Part shown: positions 17,521-25,129 of the stretch, piece after piece
Position numbering within the stretch: the stretch's first letter is position 1
Layout: each line of letters opens with the position of its first letter
Assembly (NCBI RefSeq): GCF_026242045.1
Contig: NZ_JAPJDO010000010.1
Coordinates: forward strand, 1-64,000
Source of the DNA: Mycobacterium pinniadriaticum
GTDB lineage: Bacteria; Actinomycetota; Actinomycetes; Mycobacteriales; Mycobacteriaceae
Length of the DNA: 64,000 nt
Reading direction: 5' to 3'
Notes under the pieces: model-generated
The model's input: only the letters and a program-made list of their open reading frames with translations
Database searches by the model: none
What the model was told of the DNA's origin: nothing
Translations under genes and position numbers: made by a program

Positions 17521-17540
17521 CGACTGAAGTAGGAGGAAGA

Positions 17541-18731
17541 ATGGGTCAACTTTCCCACCGGGTGGACGTCCCGTTTCCGATTTTCGATGCGGACAACCAC
17601 CTCTACGAGCCGCCGGAAGCGCTGACCAAGTTCCTGCCCAAGGAGTACAAGGACTACGTCCAGTACGTGCAGGTGAACGGGCGCACCAAGATCGCGCTGC
17701 GCGGCCAGATCAGCAACTACATCCCCAACCCGACTTTCGAGGTCGTCGCCCGGCCGGGCGCCTGGGAGGAGTACTTCAAGTACGGTAACCCGGAGGGCAA
17801 GACCAAGCGCGAGCTGTTCGGTGAGCCGATGCGCGCGATCCCGGCCTTCTTCGAGCCGGCTCCTCGCCTCGAGGTGATGAACGAGTTGGGTCTGGACAAG
17901 ACCCTGATGTTCCCGACACTGGCCAGCCTCATCGAGGAGCGGCTGCGCGACGATCCGGTCGCCATCCACGTCCTGGTGCACTCGCTGAACCAGTGGCTCG
18001 ACGAAGTCTGGGGCTTCAACTACCAGAACCGGATTTTCACCACCCCGGTGATCACCCTGCCGATCGTGGAGAAGGCGATCGAGGAGTTGGAGTGGGTGGT
18101 CAAGCGCGGCGCTCGCTGCATCCTGGTCCGCCCGGCCCCGGTCCCCGGATTCCGCGGTCCGCGGTCGTTCGCACTGCCTGAGTTCGATCCGTTCTGGGAG
18201 CGGGTCGTCGAGTACGACCTGCTGGTCGGCATGCACTCGTCCGACAGCGGTTACTCCCGGTACACCTCCGAGTGGGACGGTGCCGATCAGGAAATGCTGC
18301 CCTTCCAGACCAATGCGATGGGCATCCTCAACGAATGGCGGCCGATCCAGGACTCGGTGGGGTCGTGGGTGATTCACGGTGCCCTGTACCGCCATCCGAA
18401 GCTGAAGGTGGCGATCGTCGAGGCCGGCTCGAAGTGGATGACGCCGCTGCTGGACGGCCTCGCCGAGGTCTTCCGCAAGGCCCCGGAGGCCTTCCCGAGC
18501 GACCCGGTCGAGATGGTCAAGAGCCGGATCCACGTCAGTCCGTTCTTCGAGGACGGCATCGACGATCTGGTCAACCTCGTCGGCGTGGATCAGGTGTTGT
18601 ACGGCTCGGACTGGCCGCACCCCGAGGGGCTGGCGGAGCCGACCTACTATGTCGAGGCGCTGCAGCACCTGCCGGCCGAGGATCAGGCAAAGATCATGGG
18701 CGGCAACCTGTCCCGACTCGTCACGGTGTGA
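17541..18731 (+). CDS. Amidohydrolase family protein (ACMSD-type)
   Basis: A 396-residue metal-dependent hydrolase of the same broad family as the protein at 10529 but diverged. Landmarks are FDADNHLYE at residues 15-23, an HSS segment (GMHSSDSG), a WVIHGAL helix and GSDWPHPEG near the C-terminus. The start is secure: AGGAGG sits four bases before the ATG. It begins a new transcription unit under the palindrome at 17504 and is coupled by GTGA overlap to an acyl-CoA synthetase. A decarboxylase or C-C hydrolase role on a ring-derived acid that is then activated by the coupled ligase is a coherent inference. Confidence 0.87.
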   Translation: MGQLSHRVDVPFPIFDADNHLYEPPEALTKFLPKEYKDYVQYVQVNGRTKIALRGQISNYIPNPTFEVVARPGAWEEYFKYGNPEGKTKRELFGEPMRAIPAFFEPAPRLEVMNELGLDKTLMFPTLASLIEERLRDDPVAIHVLVHSLNQWLDEVWGFNYQNRIFTTPVITLPIVEKAIEELEWVVKRGARCILVRPAPVPGFRGPRSFALPEFDPFWERVVEYDLLVGMHSSDSGYSRYTSEWDGADQEMLPFQTNAMGILNEWRPIQDSVGSWVIHGALYRHPKLKVAIVEAGSKWMTPLLDGLAEVFRKAPEAFPSDPVEMVKSRIHVSPFFEDGIDDLVNLVGVDQVLYGSDWPHPEGLAEPTYYVEALQHLPAEDQAKIMGGNLSRLVTV

Positions 18732-20185
18732 CGGCTCGGACGCAATTGAGCAATACCTGGCAGACCATCCCCGAGATGGTCGCCAGCGCGGCGGACCGGT
18801 TCGGCGACTCGGAAGCAGTCGTCGACGGTCCGCTGCGCCTGTCCTTCGCCGAAGTCGCGCACCGGGTGCGGTGCGCGGCGGGCGCGTTCGCCGACCTCGG
18901 TGTCGACAAGGGTGACCGCGTCGCGATCTGGGCGCCCAACTCCGCGCACTGGATGATCGCGGCGTTCGGGGTGCTCACCGCCGGGGGCATCGTCGTCCCG
19001 GTCAGCACGCGGTACAAACAGGCCGAGGCGGCCGACATCATCACCCGAAGCGGCGCCAAGGCGGTCCTGATCGAGAAGGGTTTCCTGGGGCAGGATTTCG
19101 TGACCCCGCCCGGTGTGCCCACGATCGATCTGAAGTCCGGGTTCCTGGAGGCCGGCCGTCCGTTCGAACGTGCGGTCAGCGGGACCGACATCGCCGACAT
19201 CATCTACACCTCGGGGACCACCGGCCGGCCCAAGGGCGTGATGATGAACCATCAGCAGAACCTGCGGATGTACGCCGAGTGGTGCGATCTCGCCGACCTG
19301 CGCCGCGGCGACCGCTACCTGATCGTCAACCCGTTCTTCCACACGTTCGGCTACAAGGCCGGCTGCATCGCCTCGTTCATCCGCGGCGCCACGATGGTGC
19401 CGGTGCCGGTGTTCGATGTCGACCGCGTCGTCGAGTTGATCGCCGCCGAGCGGATCACGATGCTGCCGGGCCCGCCTACGCTGTACCACTCACTGCTGGC
19501 AGTACCGGACAAGAGCAAGTTGGCCACCCTGCGGGCCGGCGTGACCGGTGCCGCCGACATCCCCGTCGAACTCATCCGCCGGGTGCACGACGAGCTCCCG
19601 TTCCAGACGCTGGCCACCGGCTATGGCCTCACCGAGGCCGGGACGGCGACACTGTCGCGTCCGGGTGACTCCGCCGAGGACGTCGCCACCACGGCCGGCT
19701 TGCCCTGCGACGGGGTCGAGGTGCGTATCGCCGACGACGGCGAGGTGCTGGTGCGCGGCTACAGCGTGATGCAGGGCTATTTCGACGACCCGGCCGGCAC
19801 CGCCGAGGCGATCGATGCCGACGGCTGGCTGCACACCGGTGACCTGGGCAGTTTCACCGAATCCGGCCGACTCAAGATCGTCGGACGTAAGAAGGACATG
19901 TTCATCGTCGGCGGGTTCAACGCCTACCCGGCCGAGATCGAGGGCTTTCTGATGGAGCATCCGGCCGTCGCCCAGGCCGCCGTGATCGGAGTGCCCGACG
20001 ACCGGCTCGGCCAGGTGGGCAAGGCGTTCGTGGTGCGCAAGGCGGCCACGAATGTCGAGGCCGAAGAACTGATCAGCTGGAGCAAAGACCGAATGGCCGG
20101 GTTCAAGGTGCCGAGGACGGTCGTGTTCGTCGACGCGCTGCCGCTCAACGCGACGGGCAAGGTGATGAAGGACCAGCTGCACTGA
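18728..20185 (+). CDS. Acyl-CoA synthetase, FadD3-like
   Basis: A 485-residue ANL-superfamily ligase. It has the AMP-binding P-loop TSGTTGRPKG, the YGLTEAG motif, GWLHTGDLG, the hinge region GRKKDMFIVGGFNAYPAEIE and the catalytic lysine in NATGKVMK. The segments NPFFHTFGYKAG and MLPGPPTLYHSLL resemble mycobacterial FadD3, which activates the steroid ring-C/D remnant HIP; this similarity is from memory. It starts with GTG in a 4-base overlap with the amidohydrolase gene. It would form a CoA thioester of a cyclic acid for the crotonase, CoA transferase and later beta-oxidation. It is followed by a 307-base gap with two palindromes. Confidence 0.88.
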   Translation: MTARTQLSNTWQTIPEMVASAADRFGDSEAVVDGPLRLSFAEVAHRVRCAAGAFADLGVDKGDRVAIWAPNSAHWMIAAFGVLTAGGIVVPVSTRYKQAEAADIITRSGAKAVLIEKGFLGQDFVTPPGVPTIDLKSGFLEAGRPFERAVSGTDIADIIYTSGTTGRPKGVMMNHQQNLRMYAEWCDLADLRRGDRYLIVNPFFHTFGYKAGCIASFIRGATMVPVPVFDVDRVVELIAAERITMLPGPPTLYHSLLAVPDKSKLATLRAGVTGAADIPVELIRRVHDELPFQTLATGYGLTEAGTATLSRPGDSAEDVATTAGLPCDGVEVRIADDGEVLVRGYSVMQGYFDDPAGTAEAIDADGWLHTGDLGSFTESGRLKIVGRKKDMFIVGGFNAYPAEIEGFLMEHPAVAQAAVIGVPDDRLGQVGKAFVVRKAATNVEAEELISWSKDRMAGFKVPRTVVFVDALPLNATGKVMKDQLH

Positions 20186-20190
20186 ATTGC

Positions 20191-20207
20191 CGGAAATATC
20201 ATTTCCG
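20191..20207. promoter_or_regulatory. 17-bp perfect palindrome related to the operator family
   Basis: CGGAAATATCATTTCCG has perfect 7-bp arms around ATC, the same size and centre as the operator at 17504 but different outer bases. It starts 5 bases after the synthetase stop. There is no T-run after it, so I favour a protein-binding site over a terminator. Confidence 0.45.
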
Positions 20208-20268
20208 CACTATGGAGGCGGGATTCGGACCGCTCTGGTCGCAGTGCAACCAGGCTACTTACCGCTGG

Positions 20269-20285
20269 TGATAATCTCATTCTCA
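20269..20285. promoter_or_regulatory. 17-bp operator, copy 3, overlapping a -10 element
   Basis: TGATAATCTCATTCTCA matches the copy at 17504 in 13 of 17 positions, and its arms pair in five of seven positions. GATAAT within it resembles a -10 hexamer, again placing the site over a promoter, here for the Mce-associated gene pair. Confidence 0.52.
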
Positions 20286-20431
20286 CAGGATGTCGCGTCT
20301 GTACCAGGCGTGTCGGCGCGAACTGCGCCCAGCGTCGCCGCCGCATCGTCGACAATGAGCGGCGGTCCGGGCGGCGCGCTCAGCGGCCGCCCGTACGCTG
20401 GCGGGATGGTTGGACCAGAGAGGAGTTCGAC

Positions 20432-20503
20432 ATGCGACGCTCATACGTTGTCGCGCGCCGCGTGCCGAGCATGAACGACGTGCGTGGACGCCATGGCGGC
20501 TGA
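20432..20503 (+). CDS. Possible 23-residue leader peptide
   Basis: An ATG at 20432 preceded by AGGAG at a 6-base spacing opens a 23-codon arginine-rich frame. Its TGA (20501-20503) lies just inside the start of the Mce-associated gene at 20493, so it could couple translation to that gene, which lacks a ribosome site of its own. No family is recognised; it may equally be chance. Confidence 0.3.
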   Translation: MRRSYVVARRVPSMNDVRGRHGG

Positions 20504-21209
20504 CGTGAACGAAGAGGCGGTCTCGGAGGCGCTGGCCGAGCTCGCCGAGGCCGAGGCGGCCGAAGCCGAAGCCCGCGCAGAGGCCGCGCGCGCCAAGGCC
20601 ACCGCCGCACGCCTGCGGGGCTCGGCATCGACCGATGACGCCGCGGCGTCAGAAGAGATGGAGCCCCTCGAGTCCACCGAGGACATCGAGGACTTCGAGG
20701 ACGACCGCCGCGGGTGGTGGTCGCGGATAGGTCGGTTGACGGTCGCGGTGGTTCTGGTCGTGGCTGTGGCTGTTGGATCGCTGGTGGTGACGGGCATGAT
20801 GGTCGTCGCGCATCAGAAAGTCACCGCCGAGCAGGCACACCGCGCGGAACTCATCAAGGCCGCCACCACCGGTGTGACGGCGCTGCTGTCGATCGATTAC
20901 AACCGCGCCCAGGCCGACGTCCAACACGTCATCGATTTGTCCACCGGAACGTTCAAGGATGATTTCTCCCGGGGTGCCGACGATTTCGTGAAGACGGCCG
21001 AGCAGTCCAAGGCGGTGACAGTCGGTTCGATCAAGTCGGCCGCACTCGACAGCGATAACGGCGATACCGGGGTGGTGTTGCTCGCGGCGTCCTCGACAGT
21101 CACCAATGCCAATGGGGCACATCAGGATCCGCGCGCCTGGCGGATGAGCGTCACGGTGGCGCGCGACGGGGACCAGTACAAGATGTCGAATGTGGAGTTC
21201 GTGCCATGA
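20493..21209 (+). CDS. Mce-associated membrane protein
   Basis: A 238-residue protein with an Ala/Glu-rich, probably coiled-coil N-terminus (about residues 7-45), an acidic stretch, one transmembrane helix at about 82-106 (VAVVLVVAVAVGSLVVTGMMVV) and an extracytoplasmic C-terminal domain of about 130 residues. This layout is that of Mam proteins found with mce operons, which are thought to stabilise Mce lipid-import complexes. No mceA-F genes occur here. ATG 20493 is used; a GTG three codons earlier is also possible. The stop overlaps the next gene as ATGA. The setting between two acyl-CoA synthetases suggests a link with uptake of the pathway substrate. Confidence 0.8.
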   Translation: MAADVNEEAVSEALAELAEAEAAEAEARAEAARAKATAARLRGSASTDDAAASEEMEPLESTEDIEDFEDDRRGWWSRIGRLTVAVVLVVAVAVGSLVVTGMMVVAHQKVTAEQAHRAELIKAATTGVTALLSIDYNRAQADVQHVIDLSTGTFKDDFSRGADDFVKTAEQSKAVTVGSIKSAALDSDNGDTGVVLLAASSTVTNANGAHQDPRAWRMSVTVARDGDQYKMSNVEFVP

Positions 21210-21922
21210 GCAGCGACGAGAACAAAGAAGAAAATCTGACCGGCGTGGAGATCACCGAAACCGCTGCGACAGAACCCGACGTCACCGACGACGACAAGGT
21301 AACCACCGAGGACTCCGGCGCCAGCGAGGAAACCGTCGCCGAGCCGGCGGCAGCCGACCCTGCACCCGGTGCCGGCCGTCGGGCGCTGAGTTGGTCCGGC
21401 AGGCACTGGGCGGCGATTCTGCTCGCGGTGCTGCTGGTGGCATCGGCCGGCGCCGCCGGCGGCGTCTACTGGTGGATGTACCGACCGGATCAGCAGGCTT
21501 TCGGCTTGAACCTGTTCACCACGGCTTCCGTCGACCAGCAGATCCAGGACCGGCAGAAGCAGGTCTCCGACGCCGCGCGGGACGGCACGGTGGCGCTGCT
21601 GTCCTACGCGCCGGACACTCTGGACAAGGACCTGGCTAACGCCAAGTCCCACCTCACCGGTGAATTCCTCAAGTACTACAGCCAATTCACCGACCAGATC
21701 GTGGCGCCGGCCGCTAAACAGAAGGGTGTCAAGACCGAGGCAACCGTGCAACGCGCGGCGGTCTCGGAGTTGAACCCCGACATGGCGACCGTCCTGGTCT
21801 TCGTCAACCAGGTGACCACGAGCAAGGACCGGCCCGACCCGGCGCTGTCGACGAGTGCCGTCGTGGTGAAGCTGACCAAGACCGACGGTCGTTGGCTGAT
21901 TTCCGAATTCAACCCGGTCTAG
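21206..21922 (+). CDS. Mce-associated membrane protein, second
   Basis: A 238-residue relative of the preceding protein: an acidic, disordered-looking N-terminus (residues 1-55), one transmembrane helix at about 67-91 (AAILLAVLLVASAGAAGGVYWW) and a soluble outer domain with the conserved SVDQQIQDRQ and VTTSKDRPDP stretches. Such Mam proteins usually occur as adjacent pairs. Translation is coupled to the first by a 4-base ATGA overlap. It is followed after 27 bases by an acyl-CoA synthetase. The function is inferred from the mce setting in other genomes. Confidence 0.8.
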   Translation: MSSDENKEENLTGVEITETAATEPDVTDDDKVTTEDSGASEETVAEPAAADPAPGAGRRALSWSGRHWAAILLAVLLVASAGAAGGVYWWMYRPDQQAFGLNLFTTASVDQQIQDRQKQVSDAARDGTVALLSYAPDTLDKDLANAKSHLTGEFLKYYSQFTDQIVAPAAKQKGVKTEATVQRAAVSELNPDMATVLVFVNQVTTSKDRPDPALSTSAVVVKLTKTDGRWLISEFNPV

Positions 21923-21949
21923 ACACGCGGCGACAGGAGAGGTCAATCG

Positions 21950-23446
21950 ATGAGCGTGGCACTGTTGTTGGAGATGGCGGCCTCCGACGCCGAGCGGGTC
22001 GCGGTGGTCACCGACGACCAGCGGCTGACGGTGGGCGAGCTGAACGCCCTGGCCGACGGCGGCGCCGGAATCATCGCCGGCTCCGGAGCGGGCAGTGTCG
22101 TCTACGTGGGTCTCGGTGGTGCCATGCTGCCGCTGCTGATCTTCGCCTCGGCGCGCGCCGCGCGGGCCTTCACGCCGCTGAACTACCGACTGTCCGGGGA
22201 GGCGCTGACCGAGCTGATCGAGCGGTTACCCGACCCGCTGATCGTCTTCGACGCCGAATACGCCGACGTGGTCGCGGGCCTGGGCATGGCACGGATGGAA
22301 TCGCAGGAGTTCCTGGCCGCCGCGGCGACGGCCGAGCCGGCCGCGGAATTCCCCGACCCCGATGATGTGGCCGTGGTGCTGTTCACCTCGGGTACCACAT
22401 CACGGCCGAAAGCCGTTGAGCTGACCCATAACAACCTCACCAGCTACGTGACCGGCACCGTCGAGTTCGCCTCCGCCGAGCCGGGCGACGCCGCGCTGGT
22501 CTGCGTGCCGCCCTATCACATCGCCGGTGTCAGCGCGGCACTGTCGAATCTGTATGCCGGTCGCAAGATGGTCTACCTGCGCAAGTTCGACCCGCGCGAG
22601 TGGATCCGGCTGGCCTCGACCGAGGCGGTCACCAGCGCGACCGTGGTGCCCACCATGCTCGATCGCATCATCGCCGAGCTGGAGACCAATCCCACCCCGC
22701 TGCCGGCGCTGCGGAGCCTGGCCTACGGCGGCTCGAAGGTCGCGTTGCCCCTGGTGCGCAAGGCGCTCGAATTGCTGCCCGAGGTGGGCTTCGTCAACGC
22801 CTACGGCCTGACCGAGACCAGTTCCACCATCGCCGTTCTCACGCCCGACGATCACCGGGATGCCCATCAGGCCGCCGACGAACCAGCCCGCAGGCGACTC
22901 GGCTCGGTCGGCCAGCCGGTGCCGGGCATCGAGGTCCAGATCCGCGCCGACGACGGTACGGTCCTGGGTCCCGAAGAGGTCGGCGAGCTGTTCGTCCGCG
23001 GCGACCAGGTGTCGGGCCGCTACGCCGAAATCGGCTCGGTGCTGGATCCAGAAGGCTGGTTCCCGACCAAGGACGTCGCCTACCTGGATGCCGATGGTTA
23101 TCTGTTCATCGGAGGTCGCTCTGATGACACCATCATCCGTGGCGGGGAGAACATTGCTCCGGCTGAGGTCGAGGATGTGCTGGTCGAACATCCCCACGTG
23201 CGCGACGTCGCCGTCGTCGGTGTGGAAGACGCCGAATGGGGCCAGATCATGGTCGCCGTCGTGGTCCCCGTCGCGCACATCACCCCGGACCCGGAAGATC
23301 TGCGCGCCCACGTGCGGACGCAGCTGCGCGGATCGCGCACGCCCGACCGGGTGGTATTCCGCCACGAGCTGCCCACCACGCCGACCGGCAAGGTGCTGCG
23401 CCGCCAGCTGGCCGACGAACTGAAGTCGCCGAGCCCAACCCAGTGA
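21950..23446 (+). CDS. Acyl-CoA synthetase (AMP-binding)
   Basis: A 498-residue ANL ligase, distinct from the one at 18728. It has FTSGTTSRPKAVE as the P-loop, NAYGLTETSS, the hinge GGRSDDTIIRGGENIAPAEVEDVL and PTGKVLRRQ with the catalytic lysine. GGAGAGG stands about 9 bases before the ATG. Its position after the Mce-associated pair and before two unrecognised genes suggests that it activates the imported substrate or a late acid. The acyl group cannot be predicted. Confidence 0.88.
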   Translation: MSVALLLEMAASDAERVAVVTDDQRLTVGELNALADGGAGIIAGSGAGSVVYVGLGGAMLPLLIFASARAARAFTPLNYRLSGEALTELIERLPDPLIVFDAEYADVVAGLGMARMESQEFLAAAATAEPAAEFPDPDDVAVVLFTSGTTSRPKAVELTHNNLTSYVTGTVEFASAEPGDAALVCVPPYHIAGVSAALSNLYAGRKMVYLRKFDPREWIRLASTEAVTSATVVPTMLDRIIAELETNPTPLPALRSLAYGGSKVALPLVRKALELLPEVGFVNAYGLTETSSTIAVLTPDDHRDAHQAADEPARRRLGSVGQPVPGIEVQIRADDGTVLGPEEVGELFVRGDQVSGRYAEIGSVLDPEGWFPTKDVAYLDADGYLFIGGRSDDTIIRGGENIAPAEVEDVLVEHPHVRDVAVVGVEDAEWGQIMVAVVVPVAHITPDPEDLRAHVRTQLRGSRTPDRVVFRHELPTTPTGKVLRRQLADELKSPSPTQ

Positions 23447-23462
23447 TTCCAGGAGGACAACC

Positions 23463-23765
23463 ATGATCAAGACCGGCACCCGACTGCAGAGCCAGGTCTG
23501 TGACACCCAGGTGATCGTCGTGCGGTCGTCGGACAGCCTCGATGATCTGCGCGCCGGCGGCGTTCCGATGATCCCGCTGGACGGCGAGAAAACCGAAGGG
23601 GCCCAGCTGGATTCAGCGTTCTCCGGCGGCACCGTGATGGGCAAGCGTTACGTCGACGAAAGCGGCGCCGAACTCCTGGTCACCAAGGCCGGGGCGGGCA
23701 GCCTGAGTGTGGGCACCACGGTGCTGGAGCAGAAGACCGCCAAGCCGCTGCCGGCCAGCGACTAG
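23463..23765 (+). CDS. Conserved small protein of unknown function
   Basis: A 100-residue protein I do not recognise. It has an AGGAGG ribosome site 5 bases before the ATG, so it is well translated. It is probably beta-rich, with one Cys (QVCDTQVIVVRSS) and a C-terminal half of short strands (GKRYVDESGAELLVTKAGAGSL). No signal peptide or membrane segment is seen. It lies 16 bases after the synthetase and 13 before the next gene, so it is part of the same operon. A small accessory or carrier role for the pathway is possible; nothing in the sequence decides it. Confidence 0.7.
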   Translation: MIKTGTRLQSQVCDTQVIVVRSSDSLDDLRAGGVPMIPLDGEKTEGAQLDSAFSGGTVMGKRYVDESGAELLVTKAGAGSLSVGTTVLEQKTAKPLPASD

Positions 23766-23778
23766 ACGGGGGTCGGGC

Positions 23779-24417
23779 GTGGACGGTACGGCGCAGGGTC
23801 AGACCCACACGCTCGTTCTCGCCATGGACTACCGGGTTCCCGACCCGAGCCGGGTATGGCCGGTACTGCAGCGCAGCAAGGCGCCCCTGGTCGACCTGGG
23901 TGCGCATTATGTGGTGCTGTACACCGCGACACGGGACCCTGGCCGCGTCATGGTCACAATGTCCTTGCGCAGCAAGGAGCCCATCCTGGAGGTACTGCGC
24001 TCTCGCGCCTTCCTCAGCTGGTTCGACGCCGTAGGCCTCGATGACATCCCCGCGATCTTCGCCGGCGAGACGGTGGAAAAGGTCACCCTGGTCGAGCCCA
24101 CCGAGGCGGGCCCGCCTGGGGTGATCGTCGGGGCGATCGCCACGATCGAGGACGTGCCGTCGCTGATCGAGGGCGTTCACGAAGGATTGCCGAGATTCGC
24201 CGCCGCGGGCGTGCGGGCGGTGCGGATATTCCAGGCCTTCGACGACGACCACGAGCTGATGATCCTGCAGGAACTCGATGACGAGGCCGACGCGATCGCC
24301 TGGGTGGACCACCCCGATGTCGCGGCCGAATGGATGGGCCGCACCGGCATCGGGGCCTACCCGCCGGTCTTCGTCGGCCGGCTGCAGCACATCATGCACA
24401 TGGACGAGAACGCCTGA
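23779..24417 (+). CDS. Protein of unknown function, possible tandem alpha/beta-barrel domains
   Basis: A 212-residue protein that I cannot place in a named family. Two halves of about 100 residues have a similar rhythm of strands and helices (VLYTATRDPGRVMVTMSL in the first, VRIFQAFDDDHELMILQELDD in the second). This would suit a dimeric ferredoxin-like (ABM-type) fold used by small monooxygenases or isomerases. The second half ends RLQHIMHMDENA. GTG 23779 has a G-rich stretch upstream; ATG 23824 is an alternative. It sits between the small unknown protein and the Bfd-type protein in a tight operon. Confidence 0.65.
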   Translation: MDGTAQGQTHTLVLAMDYRVPDPSRVWPVLQRSKAPLVDLGAHYVVLYTATRDPGRVMVTMSLRSKEPILEVLRSRAFLSWFDAVGLDDIPAIFAGETVEKVTLVEPTEAGPPGVIVGAIATIEDVPSLIEGVHEGLPRFAAAGVRAVRIFQAFDDDHELMILQELDDEADAIAWVDHPDVAAEWMGRTGIGAYPPVFVGRLQHIMHMDENA

Positions 24418-24425
24418 GTCCCGCG

Positions 24426-24629
24426 ATGTTCGTCTGTCTGTGTAACGGTGTGACGAGTCAGGTGGTGACCGATGCGGTTGAAGCCGGTGCCCACACGACC
24501 AAACAAGTTGCCAAGGTTTGCGGTGCGGGGGCCGAATGCGGTCGGTGCCGACGCACCGTCCGGGCCATCATCGAGGCCGCCGGGGTCGCAGAGCCGAAGC
24601 GGCACAAGGGTTTCCTGCACAAGAGGTGA
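24426..24629 (+). CDS. Bfd-type [2Fe-2S] protein
   Basis: A 67-residue bacterioferritin-associated-ferredoxin domain. The cysteine pattern C4-x-C6 ... C38-x2-C41 is exactly the spacing of the [2Fe-2S] ligands of E. coli Bfd, which donates electrons to bacterioferritin for iron release. The C-terminus adds a basic tail (EPKRHKGFLHKR). No bacterioferritin gene lies in the window. Bfd domains also occur as electron-transfer modules of reductases, so a redox role within this catabolic operon is possible. It starts 8 bases after the previous stop. Confidence 0.85.
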   Translation: MFVCLCNGVTSQVVTDAVEAGAHTTKQVAKVCGAGAECGRCRRTVRAIIEAAGVAEPKRHKGFLHKR

Positions 24630-24632
24630 GAA

Positions 24633-25094
24633 ATGGACATACAGCGCATCAGTGACGAACTCGAAATCGCCTCGGTGCTCCACCGCTATGCCCGCGCGGT
24701 TGACGGCAAGGACTGGGACCTGTTGCGGTCGCTGTTCACCGATGACGCCCACCTCGACTACAGCTGTGTCGGGGGTCCGGCCGGGGGGCGCGAGGAGGTC
24801 TGCGGCTGGCTGGAGCGCTCGCTGACGCTGATGCCGATGACCCAGCACTTCGTCACCAATATCGAAGCCGACATCGATGGTGACACCGCAACCGTGCGTG
24901 CGATGTTCTACAACCCGATGCTGCTGCCCGGCGCCAGTGAGACAAGTGCGTGCGGTGGCTACTACCACCACGTTATGGTGCGCACCGCAGGCGGATGGCG
25001 CAGTAAGCAGCTGCGGGAGGAGAACCTCTGGTTCGACAACCCGCCGAGCACTCAGCGCCGAGCGGAGTTGCATGAGAAGGCGGATCGCGCATGA
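24633..25094 (+). CDS. SnoaL-like (NTF2-fold) protein
   Basis: A 153-residue cone-shaped NTF2-fold protein of the SnoaL_4 group. The typical N-terminal helices read IASVLHRYARAVDGKDWDLLRSLFTDDAHLDY, and the later GGREEV, TQHFVTNI and YYHHVMVRTAGGWR segments follow the family pattern. Such proteins act as cyclases, isomerases or dehydratases on steroid-like or polyketide rings. It begins 3 bases after the bfd stop. Its TGA lies within ATGA, the remnant of the start codon of the next operon gene, now displaced 1.58 kb by an insertion sequence. Confidence 0.82.
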   Translation: MDIQRISDELEIASVLHRYARAVDGKDWDLLRSLFTDDAHLDYSCVGGPAGGREEVCGWLERSLTLMPMTQHFVTNIEADIDGDTATVRAMFYNPMLLPGASETSACGGYYHHVMVRTAGGWRSKQLREENLWFDNPPSTQRRAELHEKADRA

Positions 25095-25099
25095 GTGGC

Positions 25100-25129
25100 C
25101 CTGTGTCAAGCCGCCCTGTGTCAAGCCGC
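25100..25129. repeat. Tandem 15-bp repeat at the IS short end
   Basis: Two exact adjacent copies of CCTGTGTCAAGCCGC, the second covering the transposase stop codon. Read on the minus strand each copy contains TTGACA, a consensus -35 hexamer pointing out of the element. Confidence 0.85.

Larger units (their letters stand above)
20186..20492. other. Regulatory gap before the Mce-associated genes
   Basis: A 307-base stretch without a convincing gene of normal length. It contains palindromes at 20191-20207 and 20269-20285, a GATAAT -10-like hexamer inside the latter (20270-20275), and a possible 23-codon leader frame at 20432-20503 with a strong ribosome site. A 95-codon frame at 20187-20474 has no ribosome site and runs through both palindromes, so I do not treat it as a gene. 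Confidence 0.6.

Noticed and set aside
20187..20474. 95-codon frame after the FadD3-like gene
   Set aside because: No ribosome site, runs through two palindromes and a likely -10, and shows no protein-like pattern.
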